DNA from: Hemerocallis citrina
Taxonomy: Eukaryota; Streptophyta; Magnoliopsida; Asparagales; Asphodelaceae
Length of the DNA stretch: 64,000 bases
NCBI GenBank assembly: GCA_017893485.1
Contig: CM030366.1
Location: 48,110,283-48,174,282 of the forward strand
Direction of reading: 5' to 3'
The translations under genes and the position numbers were made by a program. Positions 12,863 through 21,930 of this stretch are shown here, piece after piece. Within the stretch, counting starts at the first letter, position 1. The number at the start of each line of letters is the position of its first letter. The notes below the pieces were generated by a model that did not search any database, had not been told where the DNA came from, and saw nothing but the letters and a program-made list of their open reading frames with translations.

Positions 12863-12880
12863 AACTCTATTTATAGAGTT
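12863..12880 (-). promoter_or_regulatory. Palindromic TATA box, 3' LTR
   Basis: AACTCTATTTATAGAGTT: 8-base arms that are perfect reverse complements around TT, giving CTATAAATAG on the minus strand, the sense of the element. It is identical in the 5' LTR at 21332-21349. The two pairs of GTCGAC sites at 12994-13087 lie about 115-220 bp upstream of it. Confidence 0.65.
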
Positions 12881-13461
12881 TGATCTCCTGGACGTTGGGA
12901 GACAGTTATTCCAACTGTCAACCAACGGATCTTTCGCTTTTGATTTTGAAAATTCGATTTTGAAAACAGAAAACGGTCAAAAGCACTTGAACAGTCGACT
13001 GGGTTGCCATATGAGTCGACTGGTCAGAGTTTGAATAAATTTAAACAGTTTTGTACTGTTAGTCGACTGCCAGAGGTATCAGTCGACTGGTACTCAACAG
13101 TTAAATTACTTCAAACTGTTTTGACTCTTTTGGGGTTTTTGAAAAACACACATTAAGAATTTTGTGAGTGTATGTGTGTGTGACAAGGCTTTACAATCAG
13201 ACTAAGACTCAACAAAAGTAAAAAATACAATGTTTTACAAGACACAACAATTTGACACATTTGAGCTTGAGGTCTTGAGTCTTGATTTGAGTCTTGAGTC
13301 TTGTCTTGAATCTTGTCTTGAGTGAAGTCTTTGTCTGTAGCCTTTGAGCTTGTTCATTTGTTCAGCTGAAATAATCTTTTGTATGTGCAACCTGCAATGT
13401 TAGCTGTATAACATAGACACATGTTGCAGTGTGTTGTGATCATCAAAATCAAGAATCAACA

Positions 13462-13475
13462 TTCTCCCCCTTTTT
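13462..13475 (-). other. Polypurine tract of the Sirevirus
   Basis: On the minus strand AAAAAGGGGGAGAA lies directly before the 3' LTR start (TGTTGATTCTTG at 13461). This is the plus-strand DNA synthesis primer site. A near-identical tract (AAAAAAGGGGAGAA) borders the deleted copy at 45613. Confidence 0.9.
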
Positions 13476-13915
13476 GATGATGACAACACAATAGCTGATA
13501 ATAACAGATAATATACAAGCATAGTAAAGATATGCTCCCCCTATTAAAAACACATCATGCATATAAATAAAAATGTATCTTAAAAACATGTATCAGTCGA
13601 CTTAAAAGTATATCAGGCGACTGATCAGAAAACACATACATAGTAAAATCACAATCACAAATAATAATAATCACAGATGCAACAGTCGACTTATATGCCT
13701 GTAGCCAGTCGACTGACCAGAGAAATTTTTAATACACAGAATCAAATACTTGGAGGATATCTCTCCTCCTTTGTCATCAACAAAAAGCACAAAATAAACA
13801 GTCTTTTGCATTACAAAAACATAGAAATAAACTAAGAAATGTTCTCATACATAAATAAGTTCATTAAGACAAAATAAAATAGAAAATTACATAAATAGTG
13901 AAAAATAAAAAATCT

Positions 13916-14978
13916 TCAATTGTCCTCATCTGAATCTTCATCATCAGCATGAAATTGAGAATGGAAAAGATCAGTGAGATGATCAAGTTTGGAATCAAGG
14001 GTATCAAGTTTGGAATCAAGGGTCTGGAGTTGGGTATCCACAGTCTCTGAATGTTTCATAAGATAAGAAACACAATCATAGAGAGTACGTGGATCATCAT
14101 AGTTAGCTTGAGGAAGGGATGAACTAGAAGAGGCATAAGGTCTAGAAGGTCTAGAAGTAGAACCTAAAGGAGCTTGAGAAAGTGGAGGAGAACTAGGAGT
14201 AGGTTGTGGTTGTTGATGTGGAGTATCAAGGAGCTTCATACGTGCTAAACTGGCATGATCGAAACACTCATAGTGCGTAACGACATTGGTCTCGGAATCG
14301 AGATCAATACCGAAAGCTACAAAGACACGAGTGAGAAGCCCACCAAAAGGTAAGAAGTGAGTGTGGTTTTGTTCAAATTTTGAAAAGATGACACGACCCC
14401 AATTTACAGCAATTTTACCAAATAATATTTCATAGACAGCTTTTTGTAATTCTAGAGAATACTGGTCATAACTTCCTCTTTTGGGAAGAATGTTATAGGC
14501 GAGTATTCTAGCTACAAGCTTAGCAATAGGGGTAATATTTTTGCTAGTCATTGGAGGTCCGTGATGGGGTAGAAAAATTCTAGATAAAATAGAAGCATCA
14601 TCAAGAAGAACATCATTAAGATCTAATCCTCCGTCATCAAGACCCATTATTTGATTGATTCGCATGGGTGTGAGTGTCATTTTAATATTTTTCACAGATG
14701 AACGGATAACTACATCCCCATCGTGTTTTTGGACAACCCTCATATTTGTGTAAAACAAATAAATGAGTTGGGGATAATAGTTGGGTTGATTAGTTAGAGA
14801 GAGATAGTCATAAAGACTACTATTTTGAAATAAGGGGACAAGATTAAATCGATCAAGATCATTGAAATTAACAAATCTTCCAGGGAAGATGACAATGGTA
14901 CACATAATGTACCATCGTTCAAGGAGATCGGGACTTAAAAGAAATTGAGAGTAATCTAGAGATGAAGAACTAGCATCA
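13916..14978 (-). CDS. Env-like third ORF of the Sirevirus
   Basis: The 329-residue frame from 14905 to 13916 lies between pol and the 3' LTR in the same sense. The open frame extends upstream to about 14978, before a TGA near 14985, so the annotated Met may be internal. Visible parts: a globular region with LTPMRINQIMGLDDGG near residue 80, resembling the domain seen in plant retrotransposon third ORFs; a Pro/Gln/Ser-rich linker (residues 230-275); a leucine-zipper-like repeat (LDTLDSKLDHL, about 300-312); and an acidic tail. No clear signal peptide or membrane segment is visible, so a true envelope role is not supported by the sequence. Position and orientation fit the env-like ORFs known in some Sireviruses. 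Confidence 0.7.
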
Positions 14979-15553
14979 CCATGAGTTCACTTAGATTTCT
15001 TGGGTCAATCAAAACAAAATATCGTAGATGATCACTGAACCCGCCTGCCATAAAAAAAATGCAAGGGACGAGATTTTACCAACAGGGAAGAGACAAACAG
15101 CAAGATTGAGAGAGATGAATCAGTGGCTCCAGAAGATGCGGTAGTCGACTCTTCGGAATTTGATCTGCGTCTCTCCTTAGGGTTTGAGATTGGGGCATAA
15201 AAGTAAAAAGTGGAAGATGGAGGCTGTGAAAAGAGGGGTTTTAACTGAGGGTAGACGACTGAGATTGAGGGAATAGATATCAACGGCTGAGATAAGAAGT
15301 CACGGGTGAAAAAGTGAAGAGTTTTATCTCAAAAGCTGCGATGAATAGTCGCTGAAGACATTTGAACTCGCGACAGTCGACTGGTAGGGTATATAAGTCG
15401 ACTTAGTCGAGAAGAGACTAAATTTTATATGTCTACTGAGCAGTCGACTGTCATCAGGATCAGGCAACTGATCAGAGAACAAAAATAGATATGTTTTAAA
15501 GTAGAGTACAGTCGACTTACTCAAGAAAACAGTCGACTTAACAAAAATAATTT
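14979..15553. other. Non-coding interval between pol and env-like ORF with paired palindromes
   Basis: No convincing gene. It holds three GTCGAC pairs: 15376/15397, 15443/15463 (second site GGCAAC) and 15511/15532. Spacing within pairs is 20-21 bp and between pairs 67-68 bp. Single sites lie near 15144 and 15254. Short ORFs here are translations of these repeats. Confidence 0.7.
15376..15537. repeat. Second array of paired GTCGAC palindromes, 67-68 bp period
   Basis: Same geometry as in the LTR (pair spacing 20-21, period 67-68), but placed in the internal region outside the LTR, just downstream of the pol stop in element sense. Motif copies: CAGTCGACTG, AAGTCGACTT, CAGTCGACTG, CAGGCAACTG, CAGTCGACTT, CAGTCGACTT. 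Confidence 0.9.
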
Positions 15554-17048
15554 TCAACAAATATCAATAAAATCACAAATTCCAAGTTCCCTTCTTAAGT
15601 TAATGAAAGTATCTTCTTTAAGGGGTTTGGTAAATATGTCTGCTACTTGTTTATCAGTAGAGATAAAGTCTAAAGATATATCTCCTTTTAAAACATGATC
15701 ACGTAGAAAATGATGTCGAATATTAATATGTTTCGTACGTGCAATGTTGAATCGGATTTTTAGATAGATTAATTGCATTGGTATTATCACACATAATTGA
15801 AGGTTTTTCAAATGAAATACCATAATCTAATAAGGTTTGTTTCATCCACAAGATTTGTGCACATGCCAAACTTGCAGCGATATACTCAGCTTCTGTGGTT
15901 GATAGGGACACGGAATTTTGCTTTTTACTGCACCAAGAGACTAGGGAATGTCCCAAAAAGTGACATGTACCACTAGTACTCTTGCGATCAGTTTTGCTTC
16001 CAGCAAAATCAGCATCGCTATATGATAAAAGTTGAAAATTATCGGTGCGTGGATAAAATAAACCATATTCAGATGTGCCTTTAATATATCTTAAAATTCG
16101 TTTTACTGCTTTTAAATGAGACTCTTTAGGACTAGATTGATATCTAGCACATAAACATACGCTGAACATAATAGCTGGTCTACTTGCAGTAATATATAAG
16201 AGTGAACCAATCATACCTCGATAGAGTTTTTGATCAACACTCTTACCTAATATATCTTTGTCAAGAGGAGTAGTAGTAGCCATAGGTGTGGATTTACTAC
16301 TAGTACTATCCATGTTAAAACGTTTGAGTAATTCCTTTGCATATTTTCCTTGATTGATAAATATGCCACTTGAGGACTGTTTAATTTGAAGTCCAAGGAA
16401 ATAATTGAGTTCATCCATGTGACTCATCTCAAATTCATTTTTCATGGTATTAGCAAACTCTTGATATAGATTATTATTAGTAGAACCAAAAATTATATCA
16501 TCAACATATATTTGTATGATTAAGATATCATTCTTAACTCTTTTGATAAACAATGTAGTGTCTACTTTACCTATTTCAAATCCTGTTTCTAAAAGAAAAG
16601 TTTTCAAACGATCATACCAAGCACGAGGTGCTTGCTTAAGACCGTATAAAGCCTTTTTCAATTTATAAACATGATCTGGAAATTGTTCATGTTCAAAACC
16701 TGGTGGTTGTTTAACATAAACATTTTCTTTAATAAACCCATTAAGGAAAGCACTTTTAACATCCATTTGATAAAGTATAAAATTCATGAAACAAGCAAAA
16801 TATAATAAAATACGAATAGATTCTAGTGTAGCAACAGGAGCATATGTTTCATCAAAATCTATACCTTCTTCTTGATTATACCCTTGAGCAACTAATCTAG
16901 CCTTGTTCCTTACAACTTGTCCTGATTCATCTAACTTATTTTTAAATACCCATTTGGTACCAATAATAGTCTGATCAGGTGGTCGAGGAACTAAATCCCA
17001 TACATCATTCCTTATAAATTGGTATAGTTCATCTTGCATGGCATTCAT
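15554..17048 (-). pseudogene. Sirevirus reverse transcriptase and RNase H (pol, second half)
   Basis: The main frame (17048 to 15723, 441 codons) starts inside the RT domain and continues from the integrase frame at 17070 after a single TAA. Visible catalytic parts: RT Asp in [11 protein letters not shown] (about residue 96), the YVDD box (181-184), [15 protein letters not shown], RNase H YSDADFAG (D345), TTEAEYIA (E386) and CDNTNAI (D421). At about 15745 one extra base shifts the frame. The last residues (IRHHFLRD through GICDFIDIC) continue to 15554 in the next frame. The product would copy element RNA and degrade the RNA strand in the particle. The TAA and the frameshift make it unlikely to be made whole here. 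Confidence 0.9.
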
Positions 17049-17069
17049 CCAATATTCATTCTCACAAGC

Positions 17070-18635
17070 TTATTGTATATTTTTCGGTTCAAAATCCGAC
17101 AAGAATGCTGTATGAGAAATCATATTAACATGTGAACGTGTCTGAATACCATGGGAGATGTCACCAATTATTAAGTCATGAGGATGATCTTTAACTTCAA
17201 CAAATGACTTTGGTAAAGTTGAAGATATCACAATAGGATCAGTCGACTGGAAGTCCTTATCAGTCAACTTATCAGTCAGATTAGTTTGTTCTAAAGATTT
17301 AATCACATTATCTAAAGGTGATGAATCAATTTCATCATCTTTATTTAAGGTTGATGAAGGCAGAGATTCATCGAATGAAACATGCATTGATTCTTCAATA
17401 GTCATTATAGACTTATTGAAAATTCTATATGCTTTACTCCTATTTGAGTATCCTAAAAAGATACCTTCATTAGATCTAGGATCAAATTTGTCTAAATTAT
17501 CTTTGGTGTTTAGAATAAAACACTTACAACCAAATGTCTTAAAATAAGAGACTTTAGGAATTTTATTAAAAAATAACTCATAACAAGTCTTCTTTAGCTT
17601 AGGTCTTATAAGAATCCTATTTAAAACATAACAAGCTGTAGCAACAGCTTCAGCCCAAAAGTGCTTTGGTAAATTGCTTTCAACAAGCATAGTACGTGCG
17701 CATTCTTGCAAAGTCCTATTCTTCCGTTCAACCACTCCATTTTGTGGTGAAGCTCTAGGAAATGCAAATGAATGTGTTATACCATTCTTGTTGCAATATT
17801 CTGTAAATGTCTTATTCTCAAATTCTCCACCATGATCACTTCTAATAGTGACTATGGTTAGAGATTTTTGATTTTGAATACGTTTACAAAAATGTGCAAA
17901 TTCATCAAAAGCATCATTTTTATGTTTTAAAAAGAATGTCCAAGTGAATCTTGAAAAATCATCTACTAAAACAAATACATATCTACTTTTATTTAAAGAA
18001 GCAACTCTAGCAGGGCCAAATAAATCCATATGAATTAATTCGAGCGGCCTACTAGTGGAAATTACTTCTTTTGTTTTAAAAGTGGATTTGATTTGTTTTC
18101 CTAGTTGACATGCATCACATAACTTATCCTTTTTAAAGGATAGTTTTGGCAGTCCTTTAACTAGGTTATATTTAGATAATTTTGAGAGATTTTTCATGTT
18201 CACATGTCCAAATCTTCTATGCCACAGCCAAGATTCATTGTTAGAGGCTATTAAACAAAAATCATTTGAAAATTCAATTGCATTTAAACACAATTCATAA
18301 ATATTATTTTTACGAAAGCCTTGAAAAACAACATTTTGCATTGTAGAGTCATAAATCAAGCATGCATCTTTTTCAAATACTATCTTATACCCTTTATCAC
18401 ATAATTGACTAATGCTTAAAAGATTATGCTTTAAACCACTAACTAATAATACATTTTCTATGGTTGGGTTAGAAATTTTACCGACCATGTCAATTCCTAT
18501 GACTTTGCCTTTGTTGTTATCTCCAAAGGTGACAGTTCCTCCATCTATGCTTTGAATGGTGGATAGAAGGTTGGCATGTCCTGTCATATATTTTGAACAT
18601 CCGCTGTCTAGTATCCAGCGTTCTTTCTTGGGTAC
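17070..18635 (-). pseudogene. Sirevirus protease and integrase (pol, first half)
   Basis: The frame opens after a TAG at 18636-18638 and gives WILDSGCSKYMTG, with the protease D-S-G at 18600-18608. Counting from the Met at 18587: integrase zinc module H123, H128, C157, C160 (WHRRFGH, CDACQLG), then the DDE triad D188 (HMDLFGP), D251 (RSDHGGEF) and E287 (NGVVERKNR). The catalytic set looks complete. The frame ends at TAA 17070-17072, in a position where RT normally follows without a break. A GTCGAC/GTCAAC pair (17242/17263, 21 bp apart) lies in the frame near its end. Lower-coordinate neighbour: RT-RNase H. Confidence 0.9.
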
Positions 18636-18848
18636 CTATAAAAAATTCAAGGTAAATATGGTACCCTTTTTATTGGGTCCAAAACATATTAGTTTGGGGG
18701 AAACCAAACCCATGAAGAGTTTGATCTTCCTCCATAAGCAGGAATATAATTAATAGATTTACACACAGTTAAAACATATGAGTTAATATACGTAATTCTA
18801 TCATTCTTATTTAAGCTGACTGGAACCCATATAACCTTGTTCTGTCCA

Positions 18849-18993
18849 GTCGACTTAACAGTGTCCTTCAGTCGACTGCTAGTCTGAGTCAGTCGACTTG
18901 ATGGTACACTAGGTCGACTTATATGAGGTTTTGATCGCGTTGAATGAGATTCAATTCCTCTGGACAGACGACTGGTAGATTGGTTCAGTCAAC
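18849..18993. repeat. Run of GTCGAC palindromes in the gag-pol coding linker
   Basis: GTCGAC at 18849, 18871, 18892 and 18913, each 21-22 bp apart, then variants GACGAC at 18967 and GTCAAC at 18988, also 21 bp apart. The region continues the gag frame past its stop and reads as Ser/Arg/Thr-rich sequence (PSSRLTQTSSRL), so the motif has been carried within coding sequence. Confidence 0.85.
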
Positions 18994-20506
18994 TTAACCG
19001 AACAGTAGATTTGCTTTTATCACTAGTATTAACAACCTTAGGCTTTTCAAAAAATTCATATAACTTGTGTATAACACTAGAAATAGATGCTGATTTATCT
19101 CTACTAGTGTTTTTAGCAGGAGATTCTTTTACAGAAGAATTTTTAAAACCAAGACCATATTTTTGACTAGATTTTACTTGATGATGAAGGACATCATTTA
19201 AATTCTCTTTGCCTTTGTTAAACTTAGATACGTTCTTTGATATTTCTTCATAACTCTTTTTGAGAGTTTCAAGATCAGTATCTAAATTTGCAATGCGAGA
19301 ATTTAAAGATTTCACTTCCTTATCAAAGTTAAGATTTTCTTGAGAAAGTGTTTGATTAACTTTCTCTAGATTCTTAACTCTAATCTTTTCTTTTTTCAAC
19401 TCTTGGAATATTTCATTAAAAGCATCAAGAAGATCTTCTGAATCATAGTCATTACTTACATATTCTTGTGCAGCCATGAAACACATATTTGCCACTTCGT
19501 TGTTTTCATCTGTTTCTTCTTCGGAAGACGAATCACTATCATCCCATGTAGCTTGATAGGCCTTCTTGTTCTTGGCAAATTTGTTCTTTGAATATTTGTC
19601 CTTCTTGAAGTTGGATGGTTTTCCCTTGTTCTTTGCATTTTCTAAGGGACAATCCTTCTTCATGTGACTTATTTTATTGCACCTGAAACATGTAGGAGGG
19701 TCATTAGTATCTCTATTTTTAGAATTAAACTTACCCTTTTTTAAGAATTTCTTGAATCTTTGAGTGAACATTGCTATCTCCTCTTCATCTTCTTCCTCAT
19801 CTTCTGAGTCTGTCATGGCTTTAAAAGCCAATGATTTCTTCTTTGTTTGCTGTGATTCTGTATCCTTCTTTCGATCTTCAAGTTGGACCTCGTATGCCAT
19901 GAGATTGCCCACAAGATTCTCAAGAGAAAGTTGTGACAAGTCATTTGCTTCCTCTATTGCCGGGGTCTTCTTCTCCCATTCTAGAGTGAGTGCACGCAAG
20001 ACTTTTCTAACCATCTCCGCTTGAGTGTAAGTCTTTCCAAGGGCTACAAGGGAGTTTGTGATATCTGTAAATCTGGTGATCATCTCGGATACAGTCTCAT
20101 TGTCCTTCATTCTGAACATCTCAAACCTGTGCACAAGAACAGAAATTCTAGACTCCTTAACTTTATTTGTCCCTTCATGTGTTACCTCGAGTGTATGCCA
20201 GATTTGATGTGCAGTTGTAGCATTGGATACACGGTTGAATTCTTCCTTTGTGAGTGCACAAAATAAGGCATTCATTGCTTTGGCATTGTTCATCGTTTGG
20301 TTCTTTTGATCATCATTCCATTGTGCATATGGAATGGTAGGGGCAGTGAATTCCGTCTCTGTCATTTGCCATATCTCGTAGTTGATTGATTGGAGGTAGA
20401 TTCTCATTCGGCACTTCCAATAATTGTAGTTAGTTCCATCGAATAGCGGTGGCCGTTGTGTAGATTGGCCTTCATGGTACTGATTTGTATTTGAAGTAGT
20501 TGCCAT
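18989..20506 (-). CDS. gag: Sirevirus Gag
   Basis: 505 codons from ATG at 20504-20506 to TGA at 18989-18991. I chose this Met because it lies just downstream of the PBS and begins the typical MATTSNTN-type copia Gag; the upstream frame runs through the PBS and LTR. Parts: N-terminal copia Gag (LFDGTNYNYW at residues 21-30), UBN2-type capsid core to about 210, acidic patch (DEEEDEEE, about 235-243), CCHC zinc knuckle C273-C286 (CX2CX4HX4C intact), Ser/Asp-rich segment, and a long coiled coil (about 365-435). It packages element RNA into cytoplasmic particles. The TGA falls in a degraded GTCGAC motif, and the frame stays open for about 100 codons beyond it. Confidence 0.9.
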   Translation of the reverse strand: MATTSNTNQYHEGQSTQRPPLFDGTNYNYWKCRMRIYLQSINYEIWQMTETEFTAPTIPYAQWNDDQKNQTMNNAKAMNALFCALTKEEFNRVSNATTAHQIWHTLEVTHEGTNKVKESRISVLVHRFEMFRMKDNETVSEMITRFTDITNSLVALGKTYTQAEMVRKVLRALTLEWEKKTPAIEEANDLSQLSLENLVGNLMAYEVQLEDRKKDTESQQTKKKSLAFKAMTDSEDEEEDEEEIAMFTQRFKKFLKKGKFNSKNRDTNDPPTCFRCNKISHMKKDCPLENAKNKGKPSNFKKDKYSKNKFAKNKKAYQATWDDSDSSSEEETDENNEVANMCFMAAQEYVSNDYDSEDLLDAFNEIFQELKKEKIRVKNLEKVNQTLSQENLNFDKEVKSLNSRIANLDTDLETLKKSYEEISKNVSKFNKGKENLNDVLHHQVKSSQKYGLGFKNSSVKESPAKNTSRDKSASISSVIHKLYEFFEKPKVVNTSDKSKSTVRLS

Positions 20507-20519
20507 AGCCTGTAACCTT

Positions 20520-20531
20520 GCTCTGATACCA
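20520..20531 (-). other. Primer binding site for initiator tRNA-Met
   Basis: On the minus strand TGGTATCAGAGC begins two bases after the 5' LTR end (20534). It is complementary to the 3' end of plant tRNA-iMet, the usual minus-strand primer of Ty1/copia. The gag ATG follows 13 bases after it. Confidence 0.95.
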
Positions 20532-20533
20532 AG

Positions 20534-21930
20534 TGTTGGATCCTGTAGGCGAGACAACAAACACTAGAGGGGGGGTGAATAGTGTTTGTATAAAAAAACT
20601 GCGGAAATTTTCTTCGGTGCAGTCGACTTGGTTGTGAACCAGTCGACTGATATGATCAAATAACAGTAAATACAATAACTCGGTGCAGTCGACTTATAGA
20701 TAAGGCAGGCGACTGATGATGCAATGACAGTACAAGTTATACGAGACTGATCAGTCGACTGATAGTGCAAGGAGTCGACTGTCTAGACAAGTTTTACAGA
20801 ATTTATGAAAACAAAAGTAAATGCAAGATCAAGACAACCAATCACAGAGTACACAAGATATATCCTGGTTCGGTCCTCCCGACCTACATCCAGTCCCAAA
20901 GCAACCCACTTGAGATTTCCACTATTCTTGAAAAAGTTTACAAGAATACCCTACGGCGTTAAGACAACAACCTTGTCTAACCTGTAGTCCTTTCTTTCAA
21001 CCAGAGAAAGCAGACTCACTCTACTACCAAGAGTGAAATAAACCGACTCTACAACCTAGAGTCAAAAACACTCTCTAACCGAGAGCAAAAGGAACAAGAA
21101 AAACTTTACAGTCAACCTATAGCCTTGTTGGTGTATTGTGTTGTTGCACGTGGCTAAAAACAAGGTCGACTTCTATACCCAGTCCAGAGCGAAATCGTTA
21201 CTATACTGGACTGAGTGTAGAGAACCAAAGAATTTGAACTTGAAAGCTTTTTCTCAAATTTTTCACTTGAAATTTCTCAAAGAGTGCTCGGTATTTAAAA
21301 AGTTGTTGTGTGATCTTTTCAGTGAGATCTGAACTCTATTTATAGAGTTTGATCTCCTGGACGTTGGGAGACAGTTATTCCAATTGTCAACCAACGGATC
21401 TTTAGCTTTTGATTTTGAAAATTCGATTTTGAAAACAGAAAACGGTCAAAAGCACTTGAACAGTCGACTGGGTTGCCATATGAGTCGACTGGTCAGAGTT
21501 TGAATAAATTTAAACAGTTTTGTACTGTCAGTCGACTGCCAGAGGTATCAGTCGACTGGTACTCAACAGTTAAATTACTTCAAACTGTTTTGACTCTTTT
21601 GGGGTTTTTGAAAAACACACATTAAGAATTTTGTGAGTGTATGTGTGTGTGACAAGGCTTTACAATCAGACTAAGACTCAACAAAAGTAAAAAATACAAT
21701 GTTTTACAAGACACAACAATTTGACACATTTGAGCTTGAGGTCTTGAGTCTTGATTTGAGTCTTGAGTCTTGTCTTGAATCTTGTCTTGAGTGAAGTCTT
21801 TGTCTGTAGCCTTTGAGCTTGTTCATTTGTTCAGCTGAAATAATCTTTTGTATGTGCAACCTGCAATGTTAGCTGTATAACATAGACACATGTTGCAGTG
21901 TGTTGTGATCATCAAAATCAAGAATCAACA
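20534..21930 (-). repeat. 5' LTR of the Sirevirus
   Basis: 1,397 bp, matching 12065-13461 with roughly 1% difference by eye. Same GTCGAC pair set and palindromic TATA box as the 3' LTR. As the 5' LTR it would drive transcription towards lower coordinates. Confidence 0.95.
21332..21349 (-). promoter_or_regulatory. Palindromic TATA box, 5' LTR
   Basis: Same 18-base palindrome as in the 3' LTR, with CTATAAATAG read on the minus strand. This copy is the one positioned to start the genomic RNA. Confidence 0.65.

Larger units (their letters stand above)
12065..13461 (-). repeat. 3' LTR of the Sirevirus
   Basis: 1,397 bp with TG...CA ends (TGTTGGATCC / GAATCAACA on the plus strand). Same length as the 5' LTR. 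Differences are scattered substitutions only, with no indel seen. It carries a TATA palindrome at 12863-12880 and five pairs of AGTCGACT-type palindromes: 12153/12173, 12219/12239, 12285/12305, 12994/13015 and 13062/13082 (start of GTCGAC or one-base variant). Confidence 0.95.
12065..21930 (-). mobile_element. Sirevirus (SIRE/Maximus) Ty1/copia element, TSD TAGTG
   Basis: A 9,866-bp element flanked by TAGTG (12060-12064 and 21931-21935), on the minus strand. Order in element sense: 5' LTR (21930-20534), iMet PBS, gag, protease, integrase, RT, RNase H, env-like ORF, PPT, 3' LTR (13461-12065). Integrase before RT defines Ty1/copia. Gag's Ser/Asp/Glu-rich segment and long coiled coil after the zinc knuckle, and the third ORF after pol, point to Sirevirus. 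By eye I counted about 13 base differences between the two 1,397-bp LTRs, so insertion is recent. The coding region carries a TGA after gag, a TAG before protease, a TAA between integrase and RT, and a frameshift after RNase H, so it is probably non-autonomous now. Confidence 0.95.
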
